A stretch of DNA of 64,000 nucleotides from Glossina fuscipes. Its lineage: Eukaryota; Arthropoda; Insecta; Diptera; Glossinidae. Position numbers and translations under genes: made by a program. The notes under the pieces were generated by a model, which saw nothing but the letters and a program-made list of their open reading frames with translations, searched no databases and was not told where the DNA came from. Shown here one piece after another: positions 38,248-50,674 of the stretch; position 1 is the stretch's first letter, and each line of letters begins with the position of its first letter. The stretch is taken from positions 20,780,122 through 20,844,121 of the forward strand of contig NW_023998415.1 in assembly GCF_014805625.2 (NCBI RefSeq), written 5' to 3'.

Positions 38248-40224
38248 AAATAAATACAAACAAAACACCCAAAAAGAGTGAAAGTATAGAAGGATGGAAA
38301 AAAAAAAAAACAAAATTTAATTAATTTTTGGCTTGATTGCGTTTTAAAGGCTTCAATATACATTAAGAAGGCTAAGAGATCTGGCCTTTCTGCTCGATTC
38401 GGTGTTTTGTTACAATCTCTATATGTGAATTTATGTGTGCGTGTGCGTTTCGTTATGCTAGTGTGTGAGTGTACATTTTAGTTTTTACATAAACCGTATT
38501 AAAAGCATTTACTTACATTAAATTTTTGTTGTTGTTTTTGGCTTTTATTATATTCCTAGTTATTTATACGGTAATAATTTTTTCTTCTTTTTGTTTTTTT
38601 TCTTCTTAAAACAAAACAAACCACAAAATTTGGGGAACGTAAGAAGCAAACGTTTTGCGTGTTAAACAGACGAACGGATGCATGGATGCATGGATGGATG
38701 CCTATCATATTTACTATCTAAAATTTTATATGTATGTATTTAATATATTTATTAATTTAGTTTTATTCATTATTGAGCATACAAATAAAAAAAACAAAAA
38801 CAAAAAAAAAAAAACCACAACATACAACTTTATCCCCCTATTTACTTTGTTTACGAGTTCAGTTTAATTTAACTAACACGCACGTATATGATACACGAGG
38901 CTCAGACTTCCATAAAATTTAAACTGTTTGAAGTGGTTTTTTCATATTTTCGCCGGATATCTTTTTTTTTCTTCTCTTTTGTAAAATAAATTCGCAATAA
39001 AAATCAAATATAAAGCAATTTTCTAAGTTTAGAAAAATTTTCTATTACTTAATTAAAATAACCCCCTAAATATTACAATAACCATTTACACATACAATAA
39101 TAATGTCATCGTCATATAGTTCACTCATTTTTATAGCGAAAAATATTTTACATTTTTTTTTTTTTTTTTTTTTCAAATCTCTGCGTAAGTCTTACGCAAC
39201 GGTCTAACAGCGTGTAGTGAAAAAGAAATGTCAAACTTTTGAGAATAGACATCAAGTATCGGTATCGGAAAGTTGACTCACATCTTGCCTTTAGTCAGTA
39301 ACGATCGACATTCTAGAGACAAGAGAAAATTGCGTAATTGCTTAAAAATGAAAAGCACGCACGGAAACACATATATTAAGACAATTAGGTTAAGCAATTT
39401 GCTTATTGGACTTAAGTCATTTTCAAAATGAACGACTCAATTCTATCATTCCAAACATCGTCGTAAAAGACATTGATACAACTTTGCGAATTACGGCATC
39501 GCTCAATACATTACTTAACGTCTAAAGATGTCGTTATCGAATCTGAATGTTCCGCAACTTTTACAAGGGAAAAATTTTGCAAAATAGAAAGAGATCGGAT
39601 CAAGTTTTCTACTTCAGAAGAAAATTGTTTGCGTTGAAAAGATTGCAAAAACCCTAATAATTCAGATTAGGCCGGAAAGTGGAAGCTACTTTAACTCAAT
39701 TTTGCCAATGTTGAATGGTTACGAAGCCTAGAAGTTGATAACTTAAAAGTCATCGAAACAACTCTAAAGATCTTAAGAGATGAACAAATCCCTTAAATTA
39801 GTTCCAGTATTCTGGCAATTAATTAGTGGTTGGAAGAACTTAATTTGCTTTACTAACATCTCTTAATGTCAAATTCGAGTAACGTGATCGACCTGCGTTC
39901 GTAGGCACTTTGCAATACTGCACCTGCACCTGTACCTGAATGTACAAAAAAAGTAGAGAAAATTCTTTAAAGGAGATAAACTATATACATACCATAGATT
40001 AAGTAACCTGCGAAAAATGTATGGAGCACCTAGTGGCTGAAATATTTGTGATGACTTGCCTTTATGATGATTTGAACTTGACGTGGCCTTATTCGAATAT
40101 GTATAAGAACGACTTGAGATAGAATCATGCTTTATACTACTATTAATCGATTCGTATACATTTTCTACAATAAATCGATTAAGTCAGATATGCAGTCATG
40201 TGTATTTGCGTTCAACCTAGAAGT

Positions 40225-40700
40225 CGGGATGCTCATGCCCTACACTGTTTATATAACACAAGAGTGTACTGTGTTTGTGCGGACGTATGCAGCACCCAGA
40301 TGGGCTTGAGATAGATTCAACTTTTATTATACCGACCGTTTCAAAATCACTTTCTGAATCTATCTTAGCTTGTCTGTTCGTCTGTCCACCTGCCTCTCTG
40401 TCAAATATATAAACGCCCCTGCAACTAATAAGCGGTTGTATGGCAACAACATTTAAACATCAACATTTTATGGTGAACATTGGTACGAATAACAGGTATT
40501 ATATATGAAAATTCGTAATAAATTTTGATCATATTAATCCATTTTTCGGAACCCCTTTCATCTAGAGCATCGCTTGCAGAGGACACCCTCATAAATGATA
40601 ACAAAGTACACTTCTTGTTATATTATAACATAGACAGCTAAACAATTGTGTTGGGTGACGTAGTGTGCGGTATTTTACAGTCAGTTTTGCCTGATTATGA
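40225..40700 (+). mobile_element. Dispersed repeat family B, long copy beside the micro-exon
   Basis: It has GTGCGGACGTATGCAGCACC, CTTTTATTATACCGACCG, CTTTCTGAATCTATC, the array TTGTCTGTTCGTCTGTCCAC and the end GTGTGCGGTATTTTACAG followed by TGCCTGATTATGACA. It stops about 65 bp from the 40767-40805 micro-exon, on its 3' side. Confidence 0.65.
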
Positions 40701-40766
40701 CATTTTAGGCTGTTTTTTTATGCTTTATATATATATATATATAAATATATGTTTTTTTATACGTAC

Positions 40767-40805
40767 CTTTGTTTGAGTGTCTTTCCAGATGAGGATCTTT
40801 AATAC
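40767..40805 (-). CDS. 39-bp micro-exon, probably of the same gene as the Gln-rich exon
   Basis: On the minus strand the acceptor CTAATTTCAG precedes base 40805 and the donor GTACGTAT follows base 40767. The 39 bases are open in the frame that enters with two bases of a split codon, encode IKDPHLERHSNK, and leave one G. Phase is therefore 1 at both ends, exactly what the Gln-rich exon needs: the final G joins GT of that exon to make Gly, giving IKDPHLERHSNKGKSRHFL across the junction. Because it is a multiple of three and symmetric, it could be included or skipped without changing frame, as in many neuronal micro-exons. The peptide is very polar and charged and I do not recognise it. The call rests on the paired splice sites and phase match; a chance match in a long intron remains possible. 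Confidence 0.6.
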
Positions 40806-42824
40806 CTGAAATTAGATAAAAGCAAAAAATATAAATATTTTGCATTAGTCTGGAAAAAATCTTAATTTACGCACATTTTCTATAATCCCGTACACATTTA
40901 TCAAAGCCATTATATATATTATATGGCTATCAAAAGCATTTTTGCTCCTATGGCGTAGCTTTCACTCAGCACTCTTTTGTAGCCCTCTTCTTTCCTAATT
41001 CTTTCTCTCTCTCTCTTTCCCTCTTACTCTCGCTTTATAGCTTGCTGGTAAACATTAATCCAAATTAATTTTATGTAATTAAAATCACCTTGAAGCATAA
41101 CGAAAGACCAACAGAATAGAACCCAATGACCATTTCAGTGATATGTTCATATATTAAAGATTACGTATGCTTGTGCATATATATAAATGTGTGTATGTAT
41201 GTGTATCACTGTGTAAAACTGAAAGCTATTAAATGCTATTTATGGTTATTTGGCGGCTGCCATATAAATTAAACCTTAAGAATCATTTAACGCATGAATT
41301 AAAGGGAAACAGTTTAAGGATCAGAAATCATGGAGAAACAGTTAAGAAAAGTCGCACGAACGGAAATGGAAAAACACGTTAAACACCTATTAAGAACGAA
41401 CGTAAGAGTGCATTAAGAAAAGTGAATAAAAATAAAACAAAAGTAAATAATAAAATGAATAGAAATCAAAGCAAGTCATAAACATCTTTAAAATCGAACC
41501 GATTTTTCATTAAAAATTTCTGCACGAAATTAACTTTAGTTCTTCCGATATGGATATTTACGATTAACATCTGCTCTTATGGCGTCAATAAATAAATACA
41601 TAACGAAAATGAAAAAAATTTTCAAGAAAAAAAAAAAAAAATTATTTCAAAAACTTTGTAACCTAATAGGGCAGCAATTGCTACCATATATAATCTCAAA
41701 ATTCATTTACACTAAAATAAATTCTCTCTTTTGCGATATATAATAAAGTTTTTAAGGCGATTATGTATTTGTGCAATTCGTAGCGCTTTCGAAATGATTT
41801 CTCTTGGCATCTTTAAAACACGTTTGCATAAACTTTTATGAAAGTCTTATAAGAAGGGTTAACAAATGGTAAATGGAAGGGCCGCAACAATAGCCCGAAC
41901 CGACGAATTGACACCAGACATTTTCCTAAAACATCCTTTAAAGATTCTCTTATTATTGTTTCATCGCTAATAAGACTAATCGCAGTAATCAAGGCCTCAG
42001 ACGATTCTTCACTTGTCTGCATACTGCTTCTTGCTGTAAATGCAAATGCTTTATAGTTTCAATATCTAACTTAGCCCATTGGAAGCTATTGGCCTAGTTA
42101 GTATTGCCCCTTTTAAGTTTTTGGCTTGAGGCGCACAAGTCAAATTTGGGGCATAACTTGGAAAATATAGGATTTTCGTTATAAGTAATTGTGGTCGTTA
42201 CGTCTTTATTAAACAAACCTTCGATGCCTTACGTCTACGAAATGACAATTTTCTTGCAGTGGTGGACGCATTATAAAGGTTTTCTTGTGCCCTCAGTGTA
42301 GTGGCTGTAAATAAAACGTCGACAATGCGGTCAGTTTACAGCTGCCTTTGTCGAATGCGTATTTGACTCAAGTTGTGAGTTGGTACGCGTCAATTCGTCT
42401 CGAGTCGAGAGAGGTTTTGTGAAGCCCTGTGTATGTAGAACGCCATACTTGTGATATCATTGGCGTGTGAATGGCATGAAAAAAAGCAACGATACGAAAA
42501 GAAAGAGGAAGAACGTAAATAATTATGTTGTAAGTGAAATGATGTAAACAAGTTCGTTTCAATTTATCTTACAGTTAAAATTTTAACATTTAGGGTTTAA
42601 TTCGAAAAAAGAATGGATTCCACCATTCCCTTCTCACTTTAGGCAAGTTTGTGTGAACAACCAATTGGTCAGAAATACCATGTAAACATGCGGGCCGTGC
42701 ATTAAAGAAGACAGGAGTAACTCATTTTCCTTTAACAGAATTCAAACAATTTATTTGATCGATAAAAAAAACTAAACTAAACTCCCTGAGGAAAACCAAA
42801 AACTTTGTACTCATAAAATATATC
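40806..42824. other. Intronic stretch without genes
   Basis: It contains a CT-rich run (41002-41040), an AT-rich region with poly-A (41627-41641), and an unrecognised 69-codon minus-strand open frame at 41813-42022 without supporting signals. Confidence 0.4.
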
Positions 42825-43192
42825 CTTCATTACACCCTACGTCACTTATCGTACAAGGGCATACTAAGCAGTGCGGATGTATGCAGTCGTCATTGGGATA
42901 GACTCATCTTTTATTATACGAATAGATTTAGAATCGCTTGCTGAATCGGTCTAAACTTGTCTGTTCGCCTGTTCGCCTTGCTTTCTTATGATCAAGCTGC
43001 AGGTCCCAATTTTAGAGATATTTTATTGAAACTTGGTACACCGATGTATTTTGCCTCTTGGAGAAACGCTGTTGAAAATGGCTCGGATCGGACCCCATAT
43101 TCAAATGCTTTCCATATGATGTCTTATTTTGAAAAGTCCCTATAGGAATATTTGTACGGCAGAGTAGTGTATTTAATGGTGGATCATACTCC
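42825..43192 (+). mobile_element. Dispersed repeat family B, copy
   Basis: Same order as the copy at 40225: ACACCCTACGTCACTTATCG, GTGCGGATGTATGCAGTCG, TTTTATTATACGAATAG, TTGTCTGTTCGCCTGTTCGC, GAAAATGGCTCGGATCGGAC, TTTTGAAAAGTCC and GTAGTGTATTTAATGGTGG. It is the cleanest copy in the window. Confidence 0.7.
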
Positions 43193-43244
43193 TCTACAAT
43201 ATACATATTGAGGTGCATTCCCCTTATTTTGTGAGCACATTTTT

Positions 43245-43246
<2 letters not shown>

Positions 43247-43280
<34 letters not shown>
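43247..43280 (+). repeat. Poly-T tract, 34 bp
   Basis: An uninterrupted T run shortly after the family B copy. Confidence 0.95.
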
Positions 43281-43290
<10 letters not shown>

Positions 43291-44295
43291 TTTAGAGAGG
43301 AAAGGCACATCTGCATTAATCGCTTGACTGAACTCAATTGTTGAATTGATCGATTTGCATTATTGTTACCCACGGAGCGAAAGTTATCAAAAGTCAGATG
43401 TGTTTTGCTACGAGCATGTCTCACATTAAGAAGTTTCTGAGTTGTATCATGTTTAGCATAAAAATCGTCAATACTTAACTTATTAGCGATCAATTCTGCT
43501 TATAGAAATTCTTTTCGTTCGGACGATAAAAAACGAAAGTAATTTTTTAATTTGAAAAATTATTTAAGTTCTATTAGATAAACTGTTTCGATTTAGTCAA
43601 TGCGAAGTAAGTCGGCATTGCCTTTGCGATAATTGCGTACATCAAATATCAACATCGGTTGTAGCTTTAACTAAATGTGCGCTAAAATGACGGCGTAAGA
43701 AGCAGGCGAGAAGATAACCAAGGCTCTTGTGTAGGGGCAATAGTATGCTTGACTACATCATTACTGCATCAGCTAATTGGCGGTACTTGGGAAAAATACA
43801 TTTTTTTTTTTTTTTTTTATATTAAATAATGATTCATGTATACATTTATATGCCGCGTATGATCGAACCAAGATACGAAAAGGCAGACAGAGAAAAGTGA
43901 ACAAATTTAAAATGATTCACGAATGATATATTTATTTATAATACTTAGCCTTGGCGTAAGCTTGCCAAAGGCCGTTTAGCGTATGGTGTGCATGAGTGTA
44001 GGTATAATCATCGCATATTTAGTTTTTATTAGATTATGAAAAATAAAAATTACTCTTCTAAAAATGTGAAGAATCTTTTGACCTGAAAACTTGAATTTGA
44101 AATCAACAAAAGAATCAAAGGGTAAAGTGGTCTTGCACTTAAATATATTCGCATTTAAAGTCAGGCTTGTTAAAACTGAATTTTCAAGCGGAAATGCTGC
44201 TTGAAAGCATAACTTTTTGGTAACTAGAGGAGAAAAAAGCACCTCTAACTAAAGTGGTTGGTGGTAATTGAAGAACTAACGACCATTTATTCATT

Positions 44296-44334
44296 CAGTC
44301 AGTTAGTCAGTTAGTCAGTCAGTCAGTCAGTCAG
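44296..44334 (+). repeat. (GTCA)n/(GTTA) microsatellite
   Basis: AGTCAGTTAGTCAGTTAGTC followed by perfect AGTC units. Confidence 0.9.
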
Positions 44335-44871
44335 CATAACTGACACGCTAAGCATAAAGATGGCGTTGCAACGCTTTTACTGACATTTTTTGAGAAAAAA
44401 AAAGAAGAAAAATAAAAAAAAATAAATAAAAGAAAGGAAAGGAAAAACAACACAAAACAAAGACTTATTCGAGTATGTTTAGTTAGTTTGATATGAGCGT
44501 TTCTATGCATGTCTGCCTGTTTCATTGTTTGTTTGTGTGTATTTAAGTTATATGGTACTAATGTATGCAAGTGTGCGTCTTGCAATTTTTGTAAAGCTGT
44601 AAGCTGTAACGTGCCGTTGTTGTGGTTGTTTGGCTGTTAGCATTGTTGGGGACTCGTAAGCAATTTCATGGCTGTATGGGTTTCACAACTTTTGTTTGAG
44701 ATTTTTTTCTATGTTGGGTTATTTTTTTTTTTTTCTTTCTTCGCTCATTTTTGTTAAGGTTTTATTTCTGTTAATTGAATGAACACAACGTGAACAGTGA
44801 TAAGAGCAGAGAAGGAGAGAGTGAGAGAACAACAGCAGACTGATTTGTAAAATGGGGTCGGTTTTTTTTCT

Positions 44872-44935
44872 TTATTATTATTATTATTATTATTTTTATT
44901 TTTTTTTATTTTTTTTTTTTCCTTTTTTTTTTTTA
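44872..44935 (+). repeat. (ATT)n and poly-T tract
   Basis: ATT trinucleotide run grading into T-rich sequence. Confidence 0.9.
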
Positions 44936-45056
44936 ATACACGATAAACCAAGTTTGAGTTCGGGTGAATCCTTAGACCGGATGTAGACGTAACAATTGTT
45001 TTTACAACTTTTTCCCAACGCTCAACTACTCAAATGTTTATGGAAAAGTAAGTACT

Positions 45057-45064
45057 AACAACAA

Positions 45065-45104
<40 letters not shown>

Positions 45105-45112
45105 AATAATAA
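45057..45112 (+). repeat. (CAA)n microsatellite
   Basis: About 16 CAA units ending in AAT units. Although CAA could encode Gln, there is no open flanking frame or splice site, so it is treated as non-coding. Confidence 0.9.
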
Positions 45113-45539
45113 CTGAAACTGTATGTTTCGCTTCAAAAAACCTTGAAAACCTTGACGTTAACATATTGTGCGCCTGGCGAAAACGTATAGAAAAGTTGAA
45201 TTTTCGCTTAAAATTCATATAAAACTCATTTCCTGTTGTTTGTCATGAGGCATCATATGGCCAGAGTTTCTTCTTCGCAAGATTACTAAATAATAATTAT
45301 GTGCGCTGTTCAAATTAAAGTGACACGAGTTGATTAAGAATTTTGAAAACTAAGCAAAATGTTGACAAAGTATTTTGCTTTCTTTATATACCGTATATAG
45401 TAACAAAAAGCGTTGGGCTTGCATACGTAAATCCTTTAACATAAGTGACGCGTGCAAAATCAATTTGTTTCACTTGAAATGTTTGACTAAAACTCTATTT
45501 ATGAACATACTGCAGCTGCCGTTAGTTGTTTTGGTAAAT

Positions 45540-45720
45540 TGCTCTCCTCTCTGTCTCTGTCTCTGTCACTGTCTCTGTCTTTGTCCCGGTCCCTGCTGTT
45601 TTACTGACTCTGTTACTATCTCTTCTTTCCCTTTCCCCTTCTCACGCTATTTCTATCACTAACTATCTATCTCTCTCCCTCTCTCTTTCTCTTGCTTTTA
45701 ATCTTTCTTTTTCTTTCTAT
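45540..45720 (+). repeat. (CTGTCT)n and (CT)n microsatellites
   Basis: CTCTGTCTCTGTCTCTGTC units, then after 60 bp a CTAT/CTCT-rich stretch. Confidence 0.85.
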
Positions 45721-46633
45721 CCTTAAACGGAAGATGTATAACAATTTCGGTGTTATTTCCGTTTCCTGTTTAACTTCACTTATAGTCATTGAAATCATAG
45801 ACGCATTCTATAAAACTCACCATAAAATGCAAGATACCTTTCCCTTTATACGTATATATCGGTATATCGATATATATATATATATCTAAGTATTCATGCA
45901 CAGACACATATATTTACCTTACATCGGTTGTATGCCAATATTTATATTTATTTGTCTCAATGTGTATATTTATTTAACTATTTGTCTGTCTATCTGTCTG
46001 TATTTCAGTCTGTCCATCGGTCTCTTTCTGTGGTTCCTCTCATTCTCTAGTTAATAGAGTTGATAGTCTGGTCTACCGTGCGTATGAGTAATACATTACA
46101 TTATGCAAGCGTTTATGTGCATATGTTTATTTTTGTATGTCACTGTATACATATTATCCCCCTTTTCAGAAATTGTTTTTTTTTTTTTTTGTTTTTTTTT
46201 TGCTGCAATTGCAGTTATTGTTGCTACTGCGTATGCATGCGTTTATCAACATATAAACAGACATTTATCCATATACCCGAATGTATGTATTTAATGCAGT
46301 GTCATGAATTTTCGTATTTTAAGTTGTGGTAAATCCACTTAAGACATACAATGACAATTTGTTGTTTTATGAGGTTAAAGAGCTTAATTGTGTTGATTAT
46401 GTGTCTCTCTATGCTGTTATAATCTGATATACATCTACATGTGCACTTGTTTATTACATCCTTTAATATGTATCTGTGATTGTATGTGCTAAAGTATTCG
46501 AATTGTGGTTTTTTCTTCATTTTTTTTTTTAGTCAGTTTATTATATACATGTACAAATATGCAGAAAGGGTCACTTACTCCACTTTAATGTTAGATATGT
46601 ATAAAAAAAAAAAATAAAAAAAAAAAAAAAAAA

Positions 46634-48434
46634 TAGAAATCAAATTAAATGTTTTGCATTTCCTTCACTATATGCACCGGCTCAAAAGACAGAAGCGCAT
46701 AACTACTAAAACACTTGCTTTATGTGTTATTCCATTCACTATATTATTCAAGCAGCAACTTACACTTGAGAGCAGTATTTAAATCTTGTAACACCCGTTC
46801 CACAGGGTATGTTAAGTGCGTGTGGATATATGTAACATCCGAAATGACTTAACACAGACTTAAGTCATTGATACATTATACCGATTGGTTAAGAAAGTCG
46901 TTATGAATTTATTTAACTCTATTTTGCAGCCTACCACAGAAATTTGAGTCATCAGTAACATAAGTAACACGACAAACAAGTTAGCATAGTTCGATCACAT
47001 TCAGTTCAATTCTTTTTGGACATGGCCCCACTAAATGAGTTCTCATTAGAAAAAAAATATAATTTTTACTATTTCATCATATAAGTGAAGAAACATTCTA
47101 CTTAGTGATATAGTGCAGGGTATTTAATGATCGCTCTTACCCAACTGTAATATTTTTTTGCCTGGTCAACCCGATTTGTATATACTTTACGTAAGTCTCA
47201 TATGTTACATTTGTTAAGTTAAGTAGCTTAGTTCACTTGACGTGGACATGTAAAGATCGCACTAGCTATTCAGAAATGGTTTAGAGCAACACCTAAGCGA
47301 CATTGATTAGTAATAAAATCAAGTTAATTTTAATAAGGAACGTGTCCTTCTCATCTTCATACTACACATTTCAAATTGATCTAAAAAATAAGTTCTATTT
47401 TTAAGGTGAGCAGCAACTTAGATAGCCTGCATATGTGCGTGCGGCGATGATACGGAAAGACTTATAGGCGAAGTGCCAGGGAAAAGTTAATCATATATCA
47501 GTACGTTTGCTTTAAAGTTAAAGATATCTGAAGGGTTAGAAAAGGCGTCTCCAGATAGATCGTTCCGAAGACAACTTTGCGGTATAGAAATAACTCCGGA
47601 ATTTATTGGATAAGCGAGTTATTTATCAGCGGATAATATATTTAGTCCAGAATCCAAAGACTGTCACAGAATATCCCCTCAACAGCTATCAGCTTCTGAG
47701 CCATTTGTCCAGTTTTAAGGAACCTATGATTTCCATTGCTTCTTTCAAAGCTTCGAGTGCCTGCCCAAACAGATATTGTTTGCTATTGTCTATTTATCTG
47801 CGTCTATGAAACAATTTAAAGCTGACTGACTAAACTAAAAGTATTTTGTTTTTAATAAAGATAAGCGCAAATTTTGCTGGGCTCGAATTAATATTTCCAA
47901 AAAGGATTAAGAACGCGTAGAGGTGGAATTTTATTTCGTATGATTTCTAAGCAGAGAATATCCTTCATAGGCAATGATAAACAGATACAGATTTATACAT
48001 GGATATATTGAACAAGGCCAAGAGAGGAGAACCTTATTTGGGAGGAAGAAAATTCATTTTTCATAAAATACGTATATGAAAGTTTAAAGTTTTTAAAAAC
48101 TTTTCAACTCCTTAATAAAAATTATTGTAATTATGTGGCATTTTTAATGCCATCAAACATAGTTTCATTGGCAATTGAACAACTGCACTTACAACAGTAA
48201 TCAACAACGACAACCACTTTATTAGCTGTTGAAATTGTAAACATTTACTCAAGTCGTCTTAGTCTTAAGAAGAGTTTATGTGTTTTTATGCTCACACATT
48301 TTTGTTGGAGCAAAGAAAACCAAAAAAAAAAAAAAAAAAAAAAAACAAAAGAGGAAAGGAAAAGAAAAACAAAAAACACATTCGAAGAAAAAAAAACAAA
48401 GTTTATAATCTTATTATATATAACTAGAAAAGAA
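46634..48434 (+). repeat. 1.8-kb duplicated segment, copy 1 (ends at the 400-N gap)
   Basis: It is nearly identical to 48874-50674. Six substitutions were noticed by eye (47080, 47094, 47097, 47827, 47839, 48013) plus length differences in the A-runs. It ends exactly at the first N, at ACTAGAAAAGAA. It carries a diverged family B copy. Most likely it is the overlapping end of one contig. Confidence 0.97.
46790..47165 (+). mobile_element. Dispersed repeat family B, diverged copy
   Basis: It has ACACCCGTTCCACAGGGTAT, GTGCGTGTGGATATATG, ACATTATACCGATTGG and the end GTGCAGGGTATTTAATGATC followed by CTTACCCAACTGTAATA. It lacks a GTCC array. It is present again in the duplicate at 49030-49405. Confidence 0.5.
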
Positions 48435-48834
48435 NNNNNNNNNNNNNNNNNNNNNNNNNNNNNNNNNNNNNNNNNNNNNNNNNNNNNNNNNNNNNNNNNN
48501 NNNNNNNNNNNNNNNNNNNNNNNNNNNNNNNNNNNNNNNNNNNNNNNNNNNNNNNNNNNNNNNNNNNNNNNNNNNNNNNNNNNNNNNNNNNNNNNNNNNN
48601 NNNNNNNNNNNNNNNNNNNNNNNNNNNNNNNNNNNNNNNNNNNNNNNNNNNNNNNNNNNNNNNNNNNNNNNNNNNNNNNNNNNNNNNNNNNNNNNNNNNN
48701 NNNNNNNNNNNNNNNNNNNNNNNNNNNNNNNNNNNNNNNNNNNNNNNNNNNNNNNNNNNNNNNNNNNNNNNNNNNNNNNNNNNNNNNNNNNNNNNNNNNN
48801 NNNNNNNNNNNNNNNNNNNNNNNNNNNNNNNNNN
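48435..48834. other. Assembly gap, 400 N
   Basis: Exactly 400 N between two copies of the same 1.8-kb sequence. It is likely not a real gap but a failed overlap. Confidence 0.99.
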
Positions 48835-48873
<39 letters not shown>

Positions 48874-48875
<2 letters not shown>

Positions 48876-50674
48876 GAAATCAAATTAAATGTTTTGCATT
48901 TCCTTCACTATATGCACCGGCTCAAAAGACAGAAGCGCATAACTACTAAAACACTTGCTTTATGTGTTATTCCATTCACTATATTATTCAAGCAGCAACT
49001 TACACTTGAGAGCAGTATTTAAATCTTGTAACACCCGTTCCACAGGGTATGTTAAGTGCGTGTGGATATATGTAACATCCGAAATGACTTAACACAGACT
49101 TAAGTCATTGATACATTATACCGATTGGTTAAGAAAGTCGTTATGAATTTATTTAACTCTATTTTGCAGCCTACCACAGAAATTTGAGTCATCAGTAACA
49201 TAAGTAACACGACAAACAAGTTAGCATAGTTCGATCACATTCAGTTCAATTCTTTTTGGACATGGCCCCACTAAATGAGTTCTCATTAGAAAAAAAATAT
49301 AATTTTTACTATTTCATCACATAAGTGAAGAAAAATACTACTTAGTGATATAGTGCAGGGTATTTAATGATCGCTCTTACCCAACTGTAATATTTTTTTG
49401 CCTGGTCAACCCGATTTGTATATACTTTACGTAAGTCTCATATGTTACATTTGTTAAGTTAAGTAGCTTAGTTCACTTGACGTGGACATGTAAAGATCGC
49501 ACTAGCTATTCAGAAATGGTTTAGAGCAACACCTAAGCGACATTGATTAGTAATAAAATCAAGTTAATTTTAATAAGGAACGTGTCCTTCTCATCTTCAT
49601 ACTACACATTTCAAATTGATCTAAAAAATAAGTTCTATTTTTAAGGTGAGCAGCAACTTAGATAGCCTGCATATGTGCGTGCGGCGATGATACGGAAAGA
49701 CTTATAGGCGAAGTGCCAGGGAAAAGTTAATCATATATCAGTACGTTTGCTTTAAAGTTAAAGATATCTGAAGGGTTAGAAAAGGCGTCTCCAGATAGAT
49801 CGTTCCGAAGACAACTTTGCGGTATAGAAATAACTCCGGAATTTATTGGATAAGCGAGTTATTTATCAGCGGATAATATATTTAGTCCAGAATCCAAAGA
49901 CTGTCACAGAATATCCCCTCAACAGCTATCAGCTTCTGAGCCATTTGTCCAGTTTTAAGGAACCTATGATTTCCATTGCTTCTTTCAAAGCTTCGAGTGC
50001 CTGCCCAAACAGATATTGTTTGCTATTGTCTATTTATCTGCGTCTATGAAACAATTTAAAGCTGACCGACTAAACTAAGAGTATTTTGTTTTTAATAAAG
50101 ATAAGCGCAAATTTTGCTGGGCTCGAATTAATATTTCCAAAAAGGATTAAGAACGCGTAGAGGTGGAATTTTATTTCGTATGATTTCTAAGCAGAGAATA
50201 TCCTTCATAGGCAATGATAAACAGATACAGATTTATACATGGATATATTGAATAAGGCCAAGAGAGGAGAACCTTATTTGGGAGGAAGAAAATTCATTTT
50301 TCATAAAATACGTATATGAAAGTTTAAAGTTTTTAAAAACTTTTCAACTCCTTAATAAAAATTATTGTAATTATGTGGCATTTTTAATGCCATCAAACAT
50401 AGTTTCATTGGCAATTGAACAACTGCACTTACAACAGTAATCAACAACGACAACCACTTTATTAGCTGTTGAAATTGTAAACATTTACTCAAGTCGTCTT
50501 AGTCTTAAGAAGAGTTTATGTGTTTTTATGCTCACACATTTTTGTTGGAGCAAAGAAAACCAAAAAAAAAAAAAAAAAAAAAAAAACAAAAGAGGAAAGG
50601 AAAAGAAAAACAAAAAACACATTCGAAGAAAAAAAAACAAAGTTTATAATCTTATTATATATAACTAGAAAAGA
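48874..50674 (+). repeat. 1.8-kb duplicated segment, copy 2 (starts at the 400-N gap)
   Basis: It begins, after a poly-A run that touches the gap, with the same sequence as 46634, offset 2240 bp. It continues past the end of copy 1 (GAAGCTTCCATGCAGG) into unique sequence. Confidence 0.97.
49030..49405 (+). mobile_element. Family B copy repeated within the duplicated segment
   Basis: The counterpart of 46790-47165 at an offset of 2240 bp. It should not be counted as an independent insertion. Confidence 0.5.

Larger units (their letters stand above)
36101..40224. other. Intronic stretch without genes
   Basis: It holds an AAT run (36662-36692), a GGAA run (37977-38019), poly-A (38213-38246), a GGATGCAT repeat (38676-38701), a T-run (39151-39173) and AT-rich unique sequence. 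TTTTACCTGACTGTGATGTT at 37055 recalls the family B 3' end. Confidence 0.5.
4406..40766 (-). other. 36.4-kb intron between the micro-exon and the Gln-rich exon
   Basis: It starts GTACGTAT after the micro-exon and ends TTTTAG before the Gln-rich exon. I found no further phase-compatible coding exon inside it. It holds mariner, LINE, family A and family B remnants, possible SINE copies, microsatellites and two 100-bp assembly gaps. The intron is inferred from the two exon calls. Confidence 0.55.

Noticed and set aside
44296..44334. CRISPR-like or satellite array
   Set aside because: It is a simple GTCA tetranucleotide run without spacers, and the window is eukaryotic.
45057..45112. Second Gln-coding exon from a CAA run
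   Set aside because: The flanking sequence has stops in the relevant frame and no splice sites. It is treated as a microsatellite.
47606..47809. 67-codon open frame found twice (also at 49846)
   Set aside because: The repetition is due to the contig overlap or duplication. The peptide is unrecognised and no exon signals flank it.
48245..49022. Long open frames of 212 and 244 codons
   Set aside because: They are open only because they run across the 400-N gap and poly-A/T tracts.
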